IMG/VR virus record: IMGVR_UViG_3300037488_003551
Coordinates: 62,001-126,000 of that record
DNA length: 64,000 nucleotides
Direction: 5' to 3' (one strand)
Source of the DNA: a virus
The position numbers were made by a program, and so were the translations under genes. Below the pieces are notes generated by a model, which did no database searches, was not told where the DNA came from, and worked only from the letters and a program-made list of their open reading frames with translations. Positions 14,121 to 21,327 of this stretch are shown here, in pieces (within the stretch, counting starts at the first letter, position 1; the number at the start of each line of letters is the position of its first letter).

Positions 14121-14515
14121 AATTTGTTTGGACGCTTGCTCTTTCTCTCGCTTGCGCCTTCGGGCTTAACAGCTGCGGAGCGCCCCAGGACTCGAAGAAG
14201 AAAGAGGAGAAGGTCATCATCGACCAGATCGGACCTATCTTCGTGTTCTGTATTTACGGGGTGAGGTACGGCTCGTATGGCCAATTCGCTGATAAGTACC
14301 TCGCTCCGCTCATGGGAACCGACGGCTGGCCGCTGCCCTGCAAGAACCCGACCCCCGAGAACTGCGAGAAAAAACTGCTCGCATGTCAAGTAGACTGCCT
14401 GGCCGACCAGTCCACCCTCCGCGAGCTCGAGGAGTGCGAAGGCCTGGATGCGTTCATCGACAAGTGCATCGGCGGGGACGGGACGAATGTGAAGCCTGAC
14501 CCCCATGGTAAGTAA
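14117..14515 (+). CDS. Putative lipoprotein
   Basis: 132 residues. The N-terminus MKFVWTLALSLACAFGLNSC has a basic start, a hydrophobic core and a lipobox-like LNSC with Cys at residue 20, so it is probably a secreted lipid-anchored protein. The mature part has eight or nine Cys in pairs (PCKNPTPENCEKK, CQVDC), suggesting disulphides in the periplasm or on the surface. Phage lipoproteins often alter surface receptors, which is only an inference here. Confidence 0.83.
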   Translation: MKFVWTLALSLACAFGLNSCGAPQDSKKKEEKVIIDQIGPIFVFCIYGVRYGSYGQFADKYLAPLMGTDGWPLPCKNPTPENCEKKLLACQVDCLADQSTLRELEECEGLDAFIDKCIGGDGTNVKPDPHGK

Positions 14516-14849
14516 AAAAAAGACGGAAGAGGTGGAGGTGGATGACGACCCCGAGGGAGAAATCATCCTCCTCCGCGACGACCGAAAAAAGACGCTATTC
14601 CGGCTACGAAGAATTTTTGAGACAAAGATGCAGCAGCTCGAAATCGTGTGCGCGCTTTTAAGAAGCGTGGGTCAGCAGCTTACGGTTTGGGAAAAGAATG
14701 AAAAGGTTCCTTTAAGAAAAAAGGACTGTTGGTTTTTAATGCAAACCCTAATGCATTTTTCAACGCAAAGAGAACATTCAGACCTATTGCAAAAAGAATG
14801 GGCTAAGAGGTTCTCTGGCAGTACACTGGAGGTAAAGGCAAAACAGTAG
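14505..14849 (+). CDS. Hypothetical helical protein
   Basis: 114 residues starting MVSKKKTEEVEVDDD, overlapping the end of the lipoprotein gene; no strong ribosome binding site. Charged N-terminus, then long helices (LRRIFETKMQQLEIVCALL). Function unknown. Confidence 0.75.
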   Translation: MVSKKKTEEVEVDDDPEGEIILLRDDRKKTLFRLRRIFETKMQQLEIVCALLRSVGQQLTVWEKNEKVPLRKKDCWFLMQTLMHFSTQREHSDLLQKEWAKRFSGSTLEVKAKQ

Positions 14850-14860
14850 GGAGGTGGTCG

Positions 14861-15079
14861 ATGGAAGGACACATTTGGGGATTGAATGAGCTCCGAGGAT
14901 GTCGCGAAGAATATACGCCCGCCCATGAAAAGATTCTGGCTGTCCCTAAAAACTTCATAAAGCAACCCGTTATGGTCAGCGAGGGGGATATGGTATCATG
15001 GCATGGACTATGGCATCGTGTCTGTCGAGTGGACTACGACGAGGCGCGCGAGGAGCTCGTCATGATCCTTGCGCACTAA
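14861..15079 (+). CDS. Small hypothetical protein
   Basis: 72 residues starting MEGHIWGLNELRGC, GGGAGG upstream. The C-terminal part (GDMVSWHGLWHRVCRVDYD) looks like a small beta-barrel. Function unknown. Confidence 0.78.
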   Translation: MEGHIWGLNELRGCREEYTPAHEKILAVPKNFIKQPVMVSEGDMVSWHGLWHRVCRVDYDEAREELVMILAH

Positions 15080-15091
15080 AAAGGAAAACAA

Positions 15092-15418
15092 ATGAGCGTC
15101 CTTTTAGTGTGGGTGAAATTTTCTGAACCGCATTGGCTCTTCGAGCTCGAGGATTTAACTGAAAAGCAGGTGCGGGTACTCAAAGAAGCCACGGAAGCTT
15201 TTGTGACTAACGAAGACCGCACGGAGCATTCGGCCACCCACAAAATAGCGGAGGCTGTTGGGGATAAGAAAAGAGATGTAGCTGACCCTGAATGGGATTC
15301 CATTTGGGTTAATAGTAAGATAATAACAAGAATGAAAAATCCAAGCACAGGTATATTCTGCTGTGGTTGGGGAGAAGAAACCGATCCAAAAGAACAGGAA
15401 AAAGTGTGTCATGTCTGA
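15092..15418 (+). CDS. Small conserved phage-type protein, paralogue of 12763
   Basis: 108 residues starting MSVLLVWVKFSEPH, AAGGAAAAC upstream. Paralogue of the 12763 product with a different C-terminal ~30 residues that contain CCGW. It overlaps the next gene by eight bases. Confidence 0.82.
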   Translation: MSVLLVWVKFSEPHWLFELEDLTEKQVRVLKEATEAFVTNEDRTEHSATHKIAEAVGDKKRDVADPEWDSIWVNSKIITRMKNPSTGIFCCGWGEETDPKEQEKVCHV

Positions 15419-15890
15419 CGAAATTATTACCACGAACACGGGCGTCAAAATCAATATCACCGCGGCTATCAAGGACCAGGCAGACGCGGAGCAGACCCTC
15501 TGTATTCTCTGCAACCACATCGATGAAATCGATGCTGCGCACAAAAAAGAAGTGGCGGAATTCAAGAAGGTGGCGGCTGAGAATGGAAGAAGGCTCGAGA
15601 GCTGTGAGCTCGAGGTTACACGGCACCTGAAAAGAGCGCTTGAGGAAATCTCTCTTAAGCTGCGGGCTGAGAGAAAAATAGAGCAGATGCAGAAGAAGCT
15701 CGAAGAAAACGAAGTCCGCAATCTTAAACAGAAGAAGCGTATTCAAGAGCTCGAGAATATCAATAGGACGATGAAGAGGTCTTCTGAAGAGACATTGGAG
15801 CAGATGAAGAAGAAGGTAGAGGAGGCGCTAATGCGCGTCGTAGCTAAAGAAAAGGCAGAGGACAACGCTGAGCCGGTAGTTCCAAAATGA
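15411..15890 (+). CDS. Long coiled-coil protein
   Basis: 159 residues starting MSDEIITTNTGVKIN. The ATG is preceded by CAGGAAAAAG and overlaps the previous gene. Residues ~45-150 are one long, highly charged coiled coil. It shares the short start MSD and a coiled-coil body with the 17397 gene. Probably a scaffold or adaptor; not recognised. Confidence 0.8.
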   Translation: MSDEIITTNTGVKINITAAIKDQADAEQTLCILCNHIDEIDAAHKKEVAEFKKVAAENGRRLESCELEVTRHLKRALEEISLKLRAERKIEQMQKKLEENEVRNLKQKKRIQELENINRTMKRSSEETLEQMKKKVEEALMRVVAKEKAEDNAEPVVPK

Positions 15891-16156
15891 AGGCACTCTC
15901 TTGGAGTTTAGCTTTAGCTGCGTTGGTTATTATTCCTCTCCTAATTGGAACGTGGGGGAAATCCAGTAACGCGAAAAAAGAAGAGACCATAATGGATTTT
16001 ACGCCCAAGAATAGAGCGCAGGTGGTTATCGATGATCAGGGAATCCTGGTCATCGGTTTCTGCTGGCAAGACCGCCCTTTCCTCGTCGCGACCCATAACA
16101 CTTTTGCCGGAGGCGGAGGCCTGCAGCTTTTGAAAGTAGAAGGGTGGTGTCAGTAA
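15887..16156 (+). CDS. Small membrane-anchored protein
   Basis: 89 residues starting MKALSWSLALAALVII in an ATGA overlap. Residues 4-22 are a membrane helix or uncleaved signal. The rest is a short beta-rich domain (AQVVIDDQGILVIGF). TAATG couples it to the next gene. Confidence 0.78.
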   Translation: MKALSWSLALAALVIIPLLIGTWGKSSNAKKEETIMDFTPKNRAQVVIDDQGILVIGFCWQDRPFLVATHNTFAGGGGLQLLKVEGWCQ

Positions 16157-16509
16157 TGGAAGCTAAGGGAACAGAGGGGCGCAAGGTCCATCTCTATTTT
16201 ACCGACGAGAACGGTGAGTGGATGTGGGCCATTTGCATGCACGAGAATAGAGAATGGTGGCTCGATACGTATGACACGCACGATAATGCTGTGAGCCACT
16301 GCGAATCGATGCAATGGGAAATCGTAAGCAAGTCGTCAGCGGAGGGGTGGCACGGGAATGACCCCGAGGCTGCTTTTTCAGAACCCCGCTGCCCCTATTG
16401 TGGAACGGATAATCCAGCAAGAGCAGGCACCCTTTCTTGTCGGGGATGCTCTCGAACTTTTATAAGCTATGAGATACCTGCTGGGGTGGTTTACTGCACA
16501 CGTAAATAA
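16156..16509 (+). CDS. Zinc-ribbon protein
   Basis: 117 residues from the ATG that overlaps the previous TAA. The C-terminal third has CPYCGTDNPARAG and CRGCSRTF, a typical four-Cys zinc ribbon, followed by a last Cys near the end. The N-terminal part is Trp-rich. Function unknown. Confidence 0.8.
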   Translation: MEAKGTEGRKVHLYFTDENGEWMWAICMHENREWWLDTYDTHDNAVSHCESMQWEIVSKSSAEGWHGNDPEAAFSEPRCPYCGTDNPARAGTLSCRGCSRTFISYEIPAGVVYCTRK

Positions 16510-16521
16510 GAAGGAGTTTTA

Positions 16522-16842
16522 ATGAAGGACTATGAAGCTCCAGGGACGTTTCGGTTGAAGCTGACCATGGAGGACATGCAGCTGACAGTGATGCGTTGTA
16601 TCCACGAGCATCTGACTGGGTTGGATGTAGAGATTAGCAAAGCTGTTAAAGAGATATGTACGCCTTCAAATATCATCGCTGAAATCAGACCCATAGCAGA
16701 GGAATGCTTACATCGAGCTCTAAAAGAAGAGATGGAAGCCTACTTTAAATACGGGCCTGGCAGGAAATCAATCAAGGCCGAGGTGTTCTCGTCTTTGGAT
16801 AGATTCTTTGCGAATCAAGTGGAGGATAAAGATGACCATTGA
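16522..16842 (+). CDS. Hypothetical helical protein
   Basis: 106 residues starting MKDYEAPGTFRLKL, AAGGAG seven bases upstream. Mainly helices. Its end supplies GGAGG for the next gene, which it overlaps. Function unknown. Confidence 0.8.
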   Translation: MKDYEAPGTFRLKLTMEDMQLTVMRCIHEHLTGLDVEISKAVKEICTPSNIIAEIRPIAEECLHRALKEEMEAYFKYGPGRKSIKAEVFSSLDRFFANQVEDKDDH

Positions 16843-17404
16843 AAGATGTATCGAGTGCGAGAATCCCGTGGAAAGAACGGGTGAAGAGGCACTTTATATG
16901 GATGGCGAGGGTCCGCTTTGTGAGAAGTGCTTTGATTATAGCGCGCTGGAAGCGGAGCACCAAGAGGTCGTAGAAAAGCTCGAGGCCGAGGTGGAGCGGC
17001 TCAAGGAAGAAACGAAGCTCTTGCCGGAGCTCACTCGAAAGGCTGAGCGTTTTACAGAAATTTGGGACATCGCAACACAATCAAGAAGCGCAGATGCTGT
17101 ACAGTCGATGGAAGCTACATGGAGAAAATGGGAGCAGTTAAGGGCGGGAACCCATATACCCATGGAGCAGGCGTTGATTATGAAGATGGAGCTCGCGGCT
17201 GAGGTGGAGCGGCTCGAGGCGCACACCTGGGAGCAAGAGCGAGCGGCAGTGGTGGCGTTAGCAGCCGGGTGGATAGATGCTATGAGTCCAAGCCCTAATG
17301 AGCACAATCCGAGCATGTCCGCAAAATGTGAGGTTTTGTCAGAGCTTATTTGCATTATCGAACGCAGCGAGCACTGGCCGGAAGGAAGGAATAATCATGT
17401 CTGA
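16832..17404 (+). CDS. Zinc-ribbon protein with ERAAVV/EHWPEG cassette
   Basis: 190 residues from the ATG behind GGAGG. The N-terminal zinc ribbon CIECENP...LCEKCF is paralogous to that of the 17709 product (CIECDEP...FCEACF). A coiled coil follows (AEVERLKEE), then the cassette EVERLEAHTWEQERAAVV, a variable segment and SEHWPEG at the C-terminus. The same cassette ends several neighbouring proteins. The DNA of its last codons, GGAAGGAAGGA, acts as ribosome binding site for the next gene. Function unknown. Confidence 0.83.
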   Translation: MTIERCIECENPVERTGEEALYMDGEGPLCEKCFDYSALEAEHQEVVEKLEAEVERLKEETKLLPELTRKAERFTEIWDIATQSRSADAVQSMEATWRKWEQLRAGTHIPMEQALIMKMELAAEVERLEAHTWEQERAAVVALAAGWIDAMSPSPNEHNPSMSAKCEVLSELICIIERSEHWPEGRNNHV

Positions 17405-17672
17405 CACGCAGAATAATTACGGCGTTCAGATCGAGAAGTTGGAATGGAGGATTAGGGAATTAAGTAAAGAAGCAGAACACCTATCACAGATCGCCGCTCA
17501 TTATCTTGGTGAATCAACTGTATTGAGGGTTAAAGTGGCCGCGCTCGAGGCCGAGGTGGAGCGGCTCAAGAACCAAGTCAGTTTGGCAGCGTACGGTCTA
17601 GTTACAGAACCCGTCCAGTTGCCACATGACCACACCTGGAAGCAGAACGGGCGGCGGTGGTGGCGCGGATAA
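17397..17672 (+). CDS. Coiled-coil protein with frame-decayed cassette
   Basis: 91 residues starting MSDTQNNYGVQIEKL behind GGAAGGAAGGA. The body is coiled coil with LEAEVERLK. Near the end HTWKQNGRRWWRG replaces the expected HTWEQERAAVV: the DNA has lost one base relative to the other cassette copies, so the reading frame changes and stops early. The remaining cassette DNA down to 17700, still containing GCGAGCACTGGCAGGAAGGA, is no longer translated in frame but may still provide the ribosome binding site for the next gene. Confidence 0.7.
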   Translation: MSDTQNNYGVQIEKLEWRIRELSKEAEHLSQIAAHYLGESTVLRVKVAALEAEVERLKNQVSLAAYGLVTEPVQLPHDHTWKQNGRRWWRG

Positions 17673-17708
17673 ATCATATGGCGAGCACTGGCAGGAAGGA
17701 TGGGAGGG

Positions 17709-18170
17709 ATGAAGATTGAGAAGTGTATTGAATGTGATGAACCCACGGGTAGGGCAGGCAAGTGCGAGGAATCACTGTACGTGGAGGAGAGCGGGCCATT
17801 TTGCGAGGCATGTTTTAAGTGGAAGGCAGCACAGGTTGTCATGCCCACCGATTACGATAGGAGTATTCATTCGAATCCTGACGCGCAGGCGTGGGCTAAG
17901 TTTTTCTGCGAGACGTTTCCGGGGGCCGATGAGGCATTGATGATCGGATGGTTTGCCAATTCCATGATGGCTATGCACGATCATGTCAAAACAGAAGCCA
18001 AAGCCGAGGTGGAGCAGCTCAATGCCCACACCTGGGAGCAGGAGCGGGCGGCGGTGGTGAAGTGGCTAGGTAGTGCGAAAGACTCACATCCAGTTATCAT
18101 TAAGCTTCTGAGTTATGTGTTGGATTGCATTGAAAAGGGCGAGCACTGGCCGGAAGGCGAGAAGACATGA
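17709..18170 (+). CDS. Zinc-ribbon protein with ERAAVV/EHWPEG cassette
   Basis: About 153 residues. The start is taken as the ATG at 17709, nine bases after AAGGA; an in-frame ATG at 17700 is possible. N-terminal zinc ribbon CIECDEPTGRAG...FCEACF, an internal unrelated segment with FFCETFPGADEALM, then the cassette VEQLNAHTWEQERAAVVKW and GEHWPEG. Paralogous at both ends to the 16832 product, with a different middle. Confidence 0.82.
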   Translation: MKIEKCIECDEPTGRAGKCEESLYVEESGPFCEACFKWKAAQVVMPTDYDRSIHSNPDAQAWAKFFCETFPGADEALMIGWFANSMMAMHDHVKTEAKAEVEQLNAHTWEQERAAVVKWLGSAKDSHPVIIKLLSYVLDCIEKGEHWPEGEKT

Positions 18171-18439
18171 CGTGTGAAATCGAAAAGGACAGGGAGTGGG
18201 TCGGACAATATGAATGTGCAACTCATGGGGTGTGGTACAGGGACAGCGACAAGAAGCCAAAGGAACTATGTCCAGTGGGGGAGGCCGAGGCGGAGGTCGC
18301 TCGGCTCAATGCCCACACCTGGCAACAGGAGCGGGCGGCGGTGGTGAAGTGGCTGCGCGGAGCGGGATGGATGGCAAACCCTAGGGACATCGAAACCGGG
18401 GAGCACTGGCAGGAAGGAGGAACAAATGCTAGCAAGTAA
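18167..18439 (+). CDS. Small protein with ERAAVV/EHWQEG cassette
   Basis: 90 residues in an ATGA overlap. The N-terminal ~40 residues carry VGQYECATHGVWYRD, a small Cys/His segment. The cassette follows (EVARLNAHTWQQERAAVVKW, GEHWQEGG). The cassette DNA AAGGAGG is the ribosome binding site of the gene at 18426. Confidence 0.8.
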   Translation: MTCEIEKDREWVGQYECATHGVWYRDSDKKPKELCPVGEAEAEVARLNAHTWQQERAAVVKWLRGAGWMANPRDIETGEHWQEGGTNASK

Positions 18440-18686
18440 ATTTGTTGAAATTTATGGAAATGAATTGATTGGAAAATGGGTAAATACCGAGAAAATGGGT
18501 TTGTTCCCTGGTGGACGAGCAATAGTTATTGATCTCGGTACAGACCCTAATGCCCCTGAGATTGTTATGAATGTTAAGGCCGATAATTGGCACGAAGAAA
18601 TAGGGGTATTTGACCATGAGGAAATAAACTTCTGGCCGGAAGGAGGGGCACCATTACTGACGATGAGTCAAATCTTAATACAATAG
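18426..18686 (+). CDS. YPGG-type domain protein
   Basis: 86 residues, AAGGAGG six bases upstream. It is almost entirely the domain found at the C-terminus of the 7282 product (FPGGRAIV, APEIVMNV, EEIGVFDHEEI). It has no coiled coil. FWPEGG near the end is a remnant of the cassette, and its DNA, GGAAGGAGG, precedes the possible ATT-started gene at 18653. More AT-rich than its neighbours. Confidence 0.82.
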   Translation: MLASKFVEIYGNELIGKWVNTEKMGLFPGGRAIVIDLGTDPNAPEIVMNVKADNWHEEIGVFDHEEINFWPEGGAPLLTMSQILIQ

Positions 18687-18856
18687 AAGACTGTCTGCGG
18701 TTGTTTATTACAGGTGTGTATGAAGCATACGCACAGAATGGGATAGTTTTCAAATCATTAGATGATATGGAGACATCTCTTCGATGTCACGGATGGATTC
18801 CCAACAACGCACCTCTAGTGTTTTCTAAAAGCAAGTTGCTTGGGAGGGAGGGATGA
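18653..18856 (+). CDS. Probable gene with ATT start codon
   Basis: An open frame of 67 codons begins at an ATT that sits six bases behind a perfect AGGAGG (18641-18646) and ends in an ATGA overlap with the next gene at 18853. The protein reads sensibly (ITDDESNLNTIEDCLRLF, YEAYAQNGIVFKSLDDM, HGWIPNNAPLVFSK). No ATG, GTG or TTG in this frame is placed behind a ribosome binding site. The gap would otherwise be an unusual 166 bases in a tightly packed array. ATT starts are rare but known, for example for infC. Function unknown. Confidence 0.55.
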   Translation: MTDDESNLNTIEDCLRLFITGVYEAYAQNGIVFKSLDDMETSLRCHGWIPNNAPLVFSKSKLLGREG

Positions 18857-19059
18857 CCTATAACACTAATACAAATAAAACACCGTGCACGTCTTGCGGT
18901 CGAGGTGACATCGAGGGCCAATGGTGGTCCTTATCGGGATATTCTACAGGCGATAGGTTGGTGTCGGGTTATTACTGTCCGAAATGCGCTCACAAAGTTT
19001 TTGATGAACGAAAAAAATATGATGACGAAAGGCGCTGCCTGGAAGGAGAAAAGCACTGA
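18853..19059 (+). CDS. Small zinc-ribbon protein
   Basis: 68 residues starting MTYNTNTNKTPCTSCG, GGGAGGGAGGG directly upstream. CTSC and CPKC, 30 residues apart, form a probable zinc ribbon. The tail RRCLEGEKH resembles a shortened cassette end. Function unknown. Confidence 0.8.
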   Translation: MTYNTNTNKTPCTSCGRGDIEGQWWSLSGYSTGDRLVSGYYCPKCAHKVFDERKKYDDERRCLEGEKH

Positions 19060-19060
19060 C

Positions 19061-19426
19061 ATGGATGAGTTAAAACCGTGCCCATTTTGTGGCTGTACTC
19101 AAGTTCTCGTATCACAACGAGATGGTGTGCCTTTAATTGCGTGCAATGAGTGCTGGGGAGAAAACCGGACGATTAAAGCTTGGAACCGGCGTGAAGAGGT
19201 CACAGCGCTAGAGGCCGAGGTGGAGCGGCTCAAGGCCAACTGGTTGGGAGCTTTTCTAGGCGTGGTAACAGCCGCCATGTTTGCGATGCTCAGCTGGGTC
19301 GCACTCCATAATCCAAATGGGTCACAATCTCTAATCGGCATGGTGTACGGTGTGGTGATGGCTATAGTGGTATCGCTGCTTCCGTGTGCAGTGTCCCTGT
19401 TGCAAGGGGAAAGGGTATGTAGTTGA
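19061..19426 (+). CDS. Lar-like zinc protein fused to a membrane domain
   Basis: 121 residues starting MDELKPCPFCG. Residues 1-45 match the Lar restriction-alleviation family pattern: LKPCPFCG, then Cys28-x2-Cys31, then AWNRRE. In Rac prophage, Lar modulates type I restriction to protect unmodified DNA. A short cassette remnant (EAEVERLK) follows, then two hydrophobic helices (~62-82 and ~91-114). The fusion to a membrane domain is unusual. AAGGAG lies about 13 bases before the ATG, a long spacing. Family assignment is by motif; the antirestriction role is inferred. Confidence 0.78.
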   Translation: MDELKPCPFCGCTQVLVSQRDGVPLIACNECWGENRTIKAWNRREEVTALEAEVERLKANWLGAFLGVVTAAMFAMLSWVALHNPNGSQSLIGMVYGVVMAIVVSLLPCAVSLLQGERVCS

Positions 19427-19728
19427 CGATGGAAAGAAGAAAACTGGAAATAGAACTGGACAGAGAAATAGCTGAAGAGAACGACAAAGTCTGGGAGATG
19501 CAGCATAGCCGCACGTTGGATAAGCTCCAGCGCATGGCTTTTATGTACATCCAGAGGGTCACGACGCTGCTCGAAATACTGCACAAAGTCGACCAGCTCC
19601 TCATGGTGAACAGGTCAAAGAAAGAAATCACACGCGCAGAGGCAGCGCTCTATATGCGGGCGTTTTCACTGTTCACACTCGCTGAAGAGAACATGGAGAA
19701 GGTCGAGGAAGAATTGAAAAGGAGATGA
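19423..19728 (+). CDS. Hypothetical helical protein with TTG start
   Basis: 101 residues. TTG at 19423 overlaps the previous stop (TTGA) and has AAAGGG seven bases upstream; the ATG at 19429 is spaced too far from it. Nearly all helical and highly charged. Function unknown. Confidence 0.75.
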   Translation: MTMERRKLEIELDREIAEENDKVWEMQHSRTLDKLQRMAFMYIQRVTTLLEILHKVDQLLMVNRSKKEITRAEAALYMRAFSLFTLAEENMEKVEEELKRR

Positions 19729-19731
19729 GAT

Positions 19732-20061
19732 GTGGCATTCAAAACCCTAGAAGAATATCAGCAGCGCGTTGTCGCACTCCACAAGCAAATCCGGCCCTTT
19801 GTAGACAGTAGCCACCTCGATGCCAGTGAATTCATCGTCCGCTTTACTCCGGGTGCCAGCCATAAGATGTTTCTCGACCTTTTAGAGGACGAGATTTGCT
19901 TGGTGAGTGTCTACGGGGAAGATAGGGGTATTGGCACGTACTATAAAGATGAACACGTCTTTTTTGCGGGTGGGGGAAGTCCGAGAGTTTGGCCTATGGG
20001 GAAGGCGCAGAAGATAAGAGAGTGGTTTAAAAAGAACGCTCCCGAAGTGAAGTTGTGGTGA
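19732..20061 (+). CDS. Hypothetical protein, FAGGG paralogue 1
   Basis: 109 residues from GTG, AAGGAG eight bases upstream. It is a clear paralogue of the next gene: both have EEY near residue 8, HLxxS, FxPG, a D/E-I-CLV segment, FFAGGG, a W, KIRxWF and AP(E/D)V near the end. The gene at 21328 is a more distant relative. Function unknown. Confidence 0.83.
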   Translation: MAFKTLEEYQQRVVALHKQIRPFVDSSHLDASEFIVRFTPGASHKMFLDLLEDEICLVSVYGEDRGIGTYYKDEHVFFAGGGSPRVWPMGKAQKIREWFKKNAPEVKLW

Positions 20062-20066
20062 GAGGG

Positions 20067-20384
20067 ATGAGAATTTATGGGTCGATAGAAGAGTACCGGG
20101 CGTGTGTTGAGACCTATTACAAACAAATAGGGCCGTATGTCCGCCACGCCCACTTATCTGAAAGCCCTCTCTTCGTCGTATTTCTCCCGGGGGACATGGG
20201 AAAAACCTGGCTAAAGCTTTTAGCGAAAGATATTTGTTTGGTTGTTGATTATGGGGGGATAGAGAATGAACGTCTTTCCTATTCGTTCTTCGCTGGCGGA
20301 GGCGCTAAAGAAGTTTGGACTCGGCAGGAGCGTCACAAAATACGTCGATGGTTTGTGGAGCGGGCGCCGGATGTGAGGCTTTGA
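20067..20384 (+). CDS. Hypothetical protein, FAGGG paralogue 2
   Basis: About 105 residues. The ATG at 20067 is chosen because it aligns with the start of the upstream paralogue, although GTG codons at 20055 and 20058 are possible starts and GAGAGGG lies directly before it. About a third of residues match the 19732 product. Function unknown. Confidence 0.8.
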   Translation: MRIYGSIEEYRACVETYYKQIGPYVRHAHLSESPLFVVFLPGDMGKTWLKLLAKDICLVVDYGGIENERLSYSFFAGGGAKEVWTRQERHKIRRWFVERAPDVRL

Positions 20385-20394
20385 GGAGAAAAAG

Positions 20395-20413
20395 GATGAT
20401 TATGGTGATCATC
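20395..20413 (+). other. Short inverted repeat before the antirepressor gene
   Basis: GATGAT (20395-20400) and ATCATC (20408-20413) form an inverted repeat between the FAGGG gene and the BRO gene. It could be an operator or a small leader hairpin. A seven-codon frame behind AAAAAGG also lies here. Confidence 0.3.
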
Positions 20414-20435
20414 TCTTAAATAGGAGAAAAGTGGA

Positions 20436-21224
20436 ATGAGTACAGAAATCGTAGTTCAAGAGTACATGTTCGAAAATTTGGCAGTACGCATTGGAATGTT
20501 CAACGGCGAGCCTTGGTGGGTGGCAAAGGATGTGATGGCGGCCCTAGGGTATGCGGAGAACAGCGACGTAAGCAGCATAACATCGAAGGTCCCCGAGGAG
20601 TGGAAGGGTCACAAACGGTTTGGGACCCTTGGCGGAGTACAGGAAATGATTGCACTTTCCGAGCAAGGCCTTTACCACTTCGTCGCCCGAAGCGACAAAC
20701 CGGCAGCTCTCCCCTTCCAAAAGTGGGTGGCCGGCGAGGTCCTCCCCTCCATCCGCAAAACGGGCTCCTACGGCATCCAAAAGAAGACGCCCGCCGAGAT
20801 GTTGCTCGACTCCGTGCAGATGCTCGTAGACCAAGAGAAAAAGCAGCGAGAGCACGATACGCGCCTCGTCCGCCTTGAAAAACTCGAGGAACAACGCATC
20901 CATGCGACTGTCAAAATGATGGATGAATTCCCCGTCCCAGCTGAACGCGTAGAAGAAGTCTCTGACCGGGCCATGGTCAATCGCGTGGTGCGCAACGCCG
21001 TCTATCGAAGCACAGGCCTTCGCCACAGCGATGCGTTTGCGCGGCTATATCGAGAATTCAGAGACAGGACCGGCATCGACCTCTCGGCTCGAGCTCGCAA
21101 TCGCAAACTGAAAAATGCCCTGGATGCGGCAGAAGCCGATGGTCTCATGGCCAGGCTTTACGCGGTGGCCTACGAAATCTTCGAAGTCCTGCCTATTCCC
21201 ACTGAATGGTCTGAAGAAAATTAA
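20436..21224 (+). CDS. BRO-family antirepressor
   Basis: 262 residues, AGGAGAAAAG upstream. Residues ~10-110 form a BRO-N domain: FNGEPWWVAKDVMAALGY, then a strand, LSEQGLYHFVARSDKP and FQKWVAGEVLPSIRKTG. The middle is a coiled coil (DQEKKQREHDTRLVRL). The C-terminal ~90 residues (STGLRHSDAFARLYREF) resemble the ORF6C/ORF6N-type C-terminal domain of phage antirepressors. These bind DNA or repressors to switch phage gene expression. It is the last gene before a strong terminator. Confidence 0.92.
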   Translation: MSTEIVVQEYMFENLAVRIGMFNGEPWWVAKDVMAALGYAENSDVSSITSKVPEEWKGHKRFGTLGGVQEMIALSEQGLYHFVARSDKPAALPFQKWVAGEVLPSIRKTGSYGIQKKTPAEMLLDSVQMLVDQEKKQREHDTRLVRLEKLEEQRIHATVKMMDEFPVPAERVEEVSDRAMVNRVVRNAVYRSTGLRHSDAFARLYREFRDRTGIDLSARARNRKLKNALDAAEADGLMARLYAVAYEIFEVLPIPTEWSEEN

Positions 21225-21240
21225 TCCCGTTTAAAAGAAG

Positions 21241-21283
21241 AAGAGCGCCTACGTGAGATAATCACGTGGGCGTTCTTTTTTTG
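21241..21283 (+). terminator. Rho-independent terminator
   Basis: A 16-bp stem (21241-21256 with 21262-21277, two G-T pairs, five-base loop) is followed by seven T. It lies 16 bases after the BRO stop codon. Confidence 0.9.
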
Positions 21284-21327
21284 ACGCCATCCTTGGTATA
21301 AGAGGGGGACAGAAAAGAAGGTTTGGT

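Larger units (their letters stand above)
16982..19235 (+). repeat. Recurring gene-end cassette family
   Basis: A DNA module recurs with coding copies at 17201-17393, 18001-18160 and 18281-18420, a decayed copy at 17547-17700, and partial copies at 16982-17003, 18631-18646 and 19211-19235. It encodes EAEVERL-x-AHTWEQERAAVV, a variable stretch and GEHWPEG. The first 60 and last 20 bases are conserved while the middle varies in length. It ends different proteins and carries the ribosome binding site of the following gene. Confidence 0.75.

Noticed and set aside
13985-14566. 193-residue minus-strand frame
   Set aside because: Antisense to two well-supported plus-strand genes, including a lipoprotein signal.
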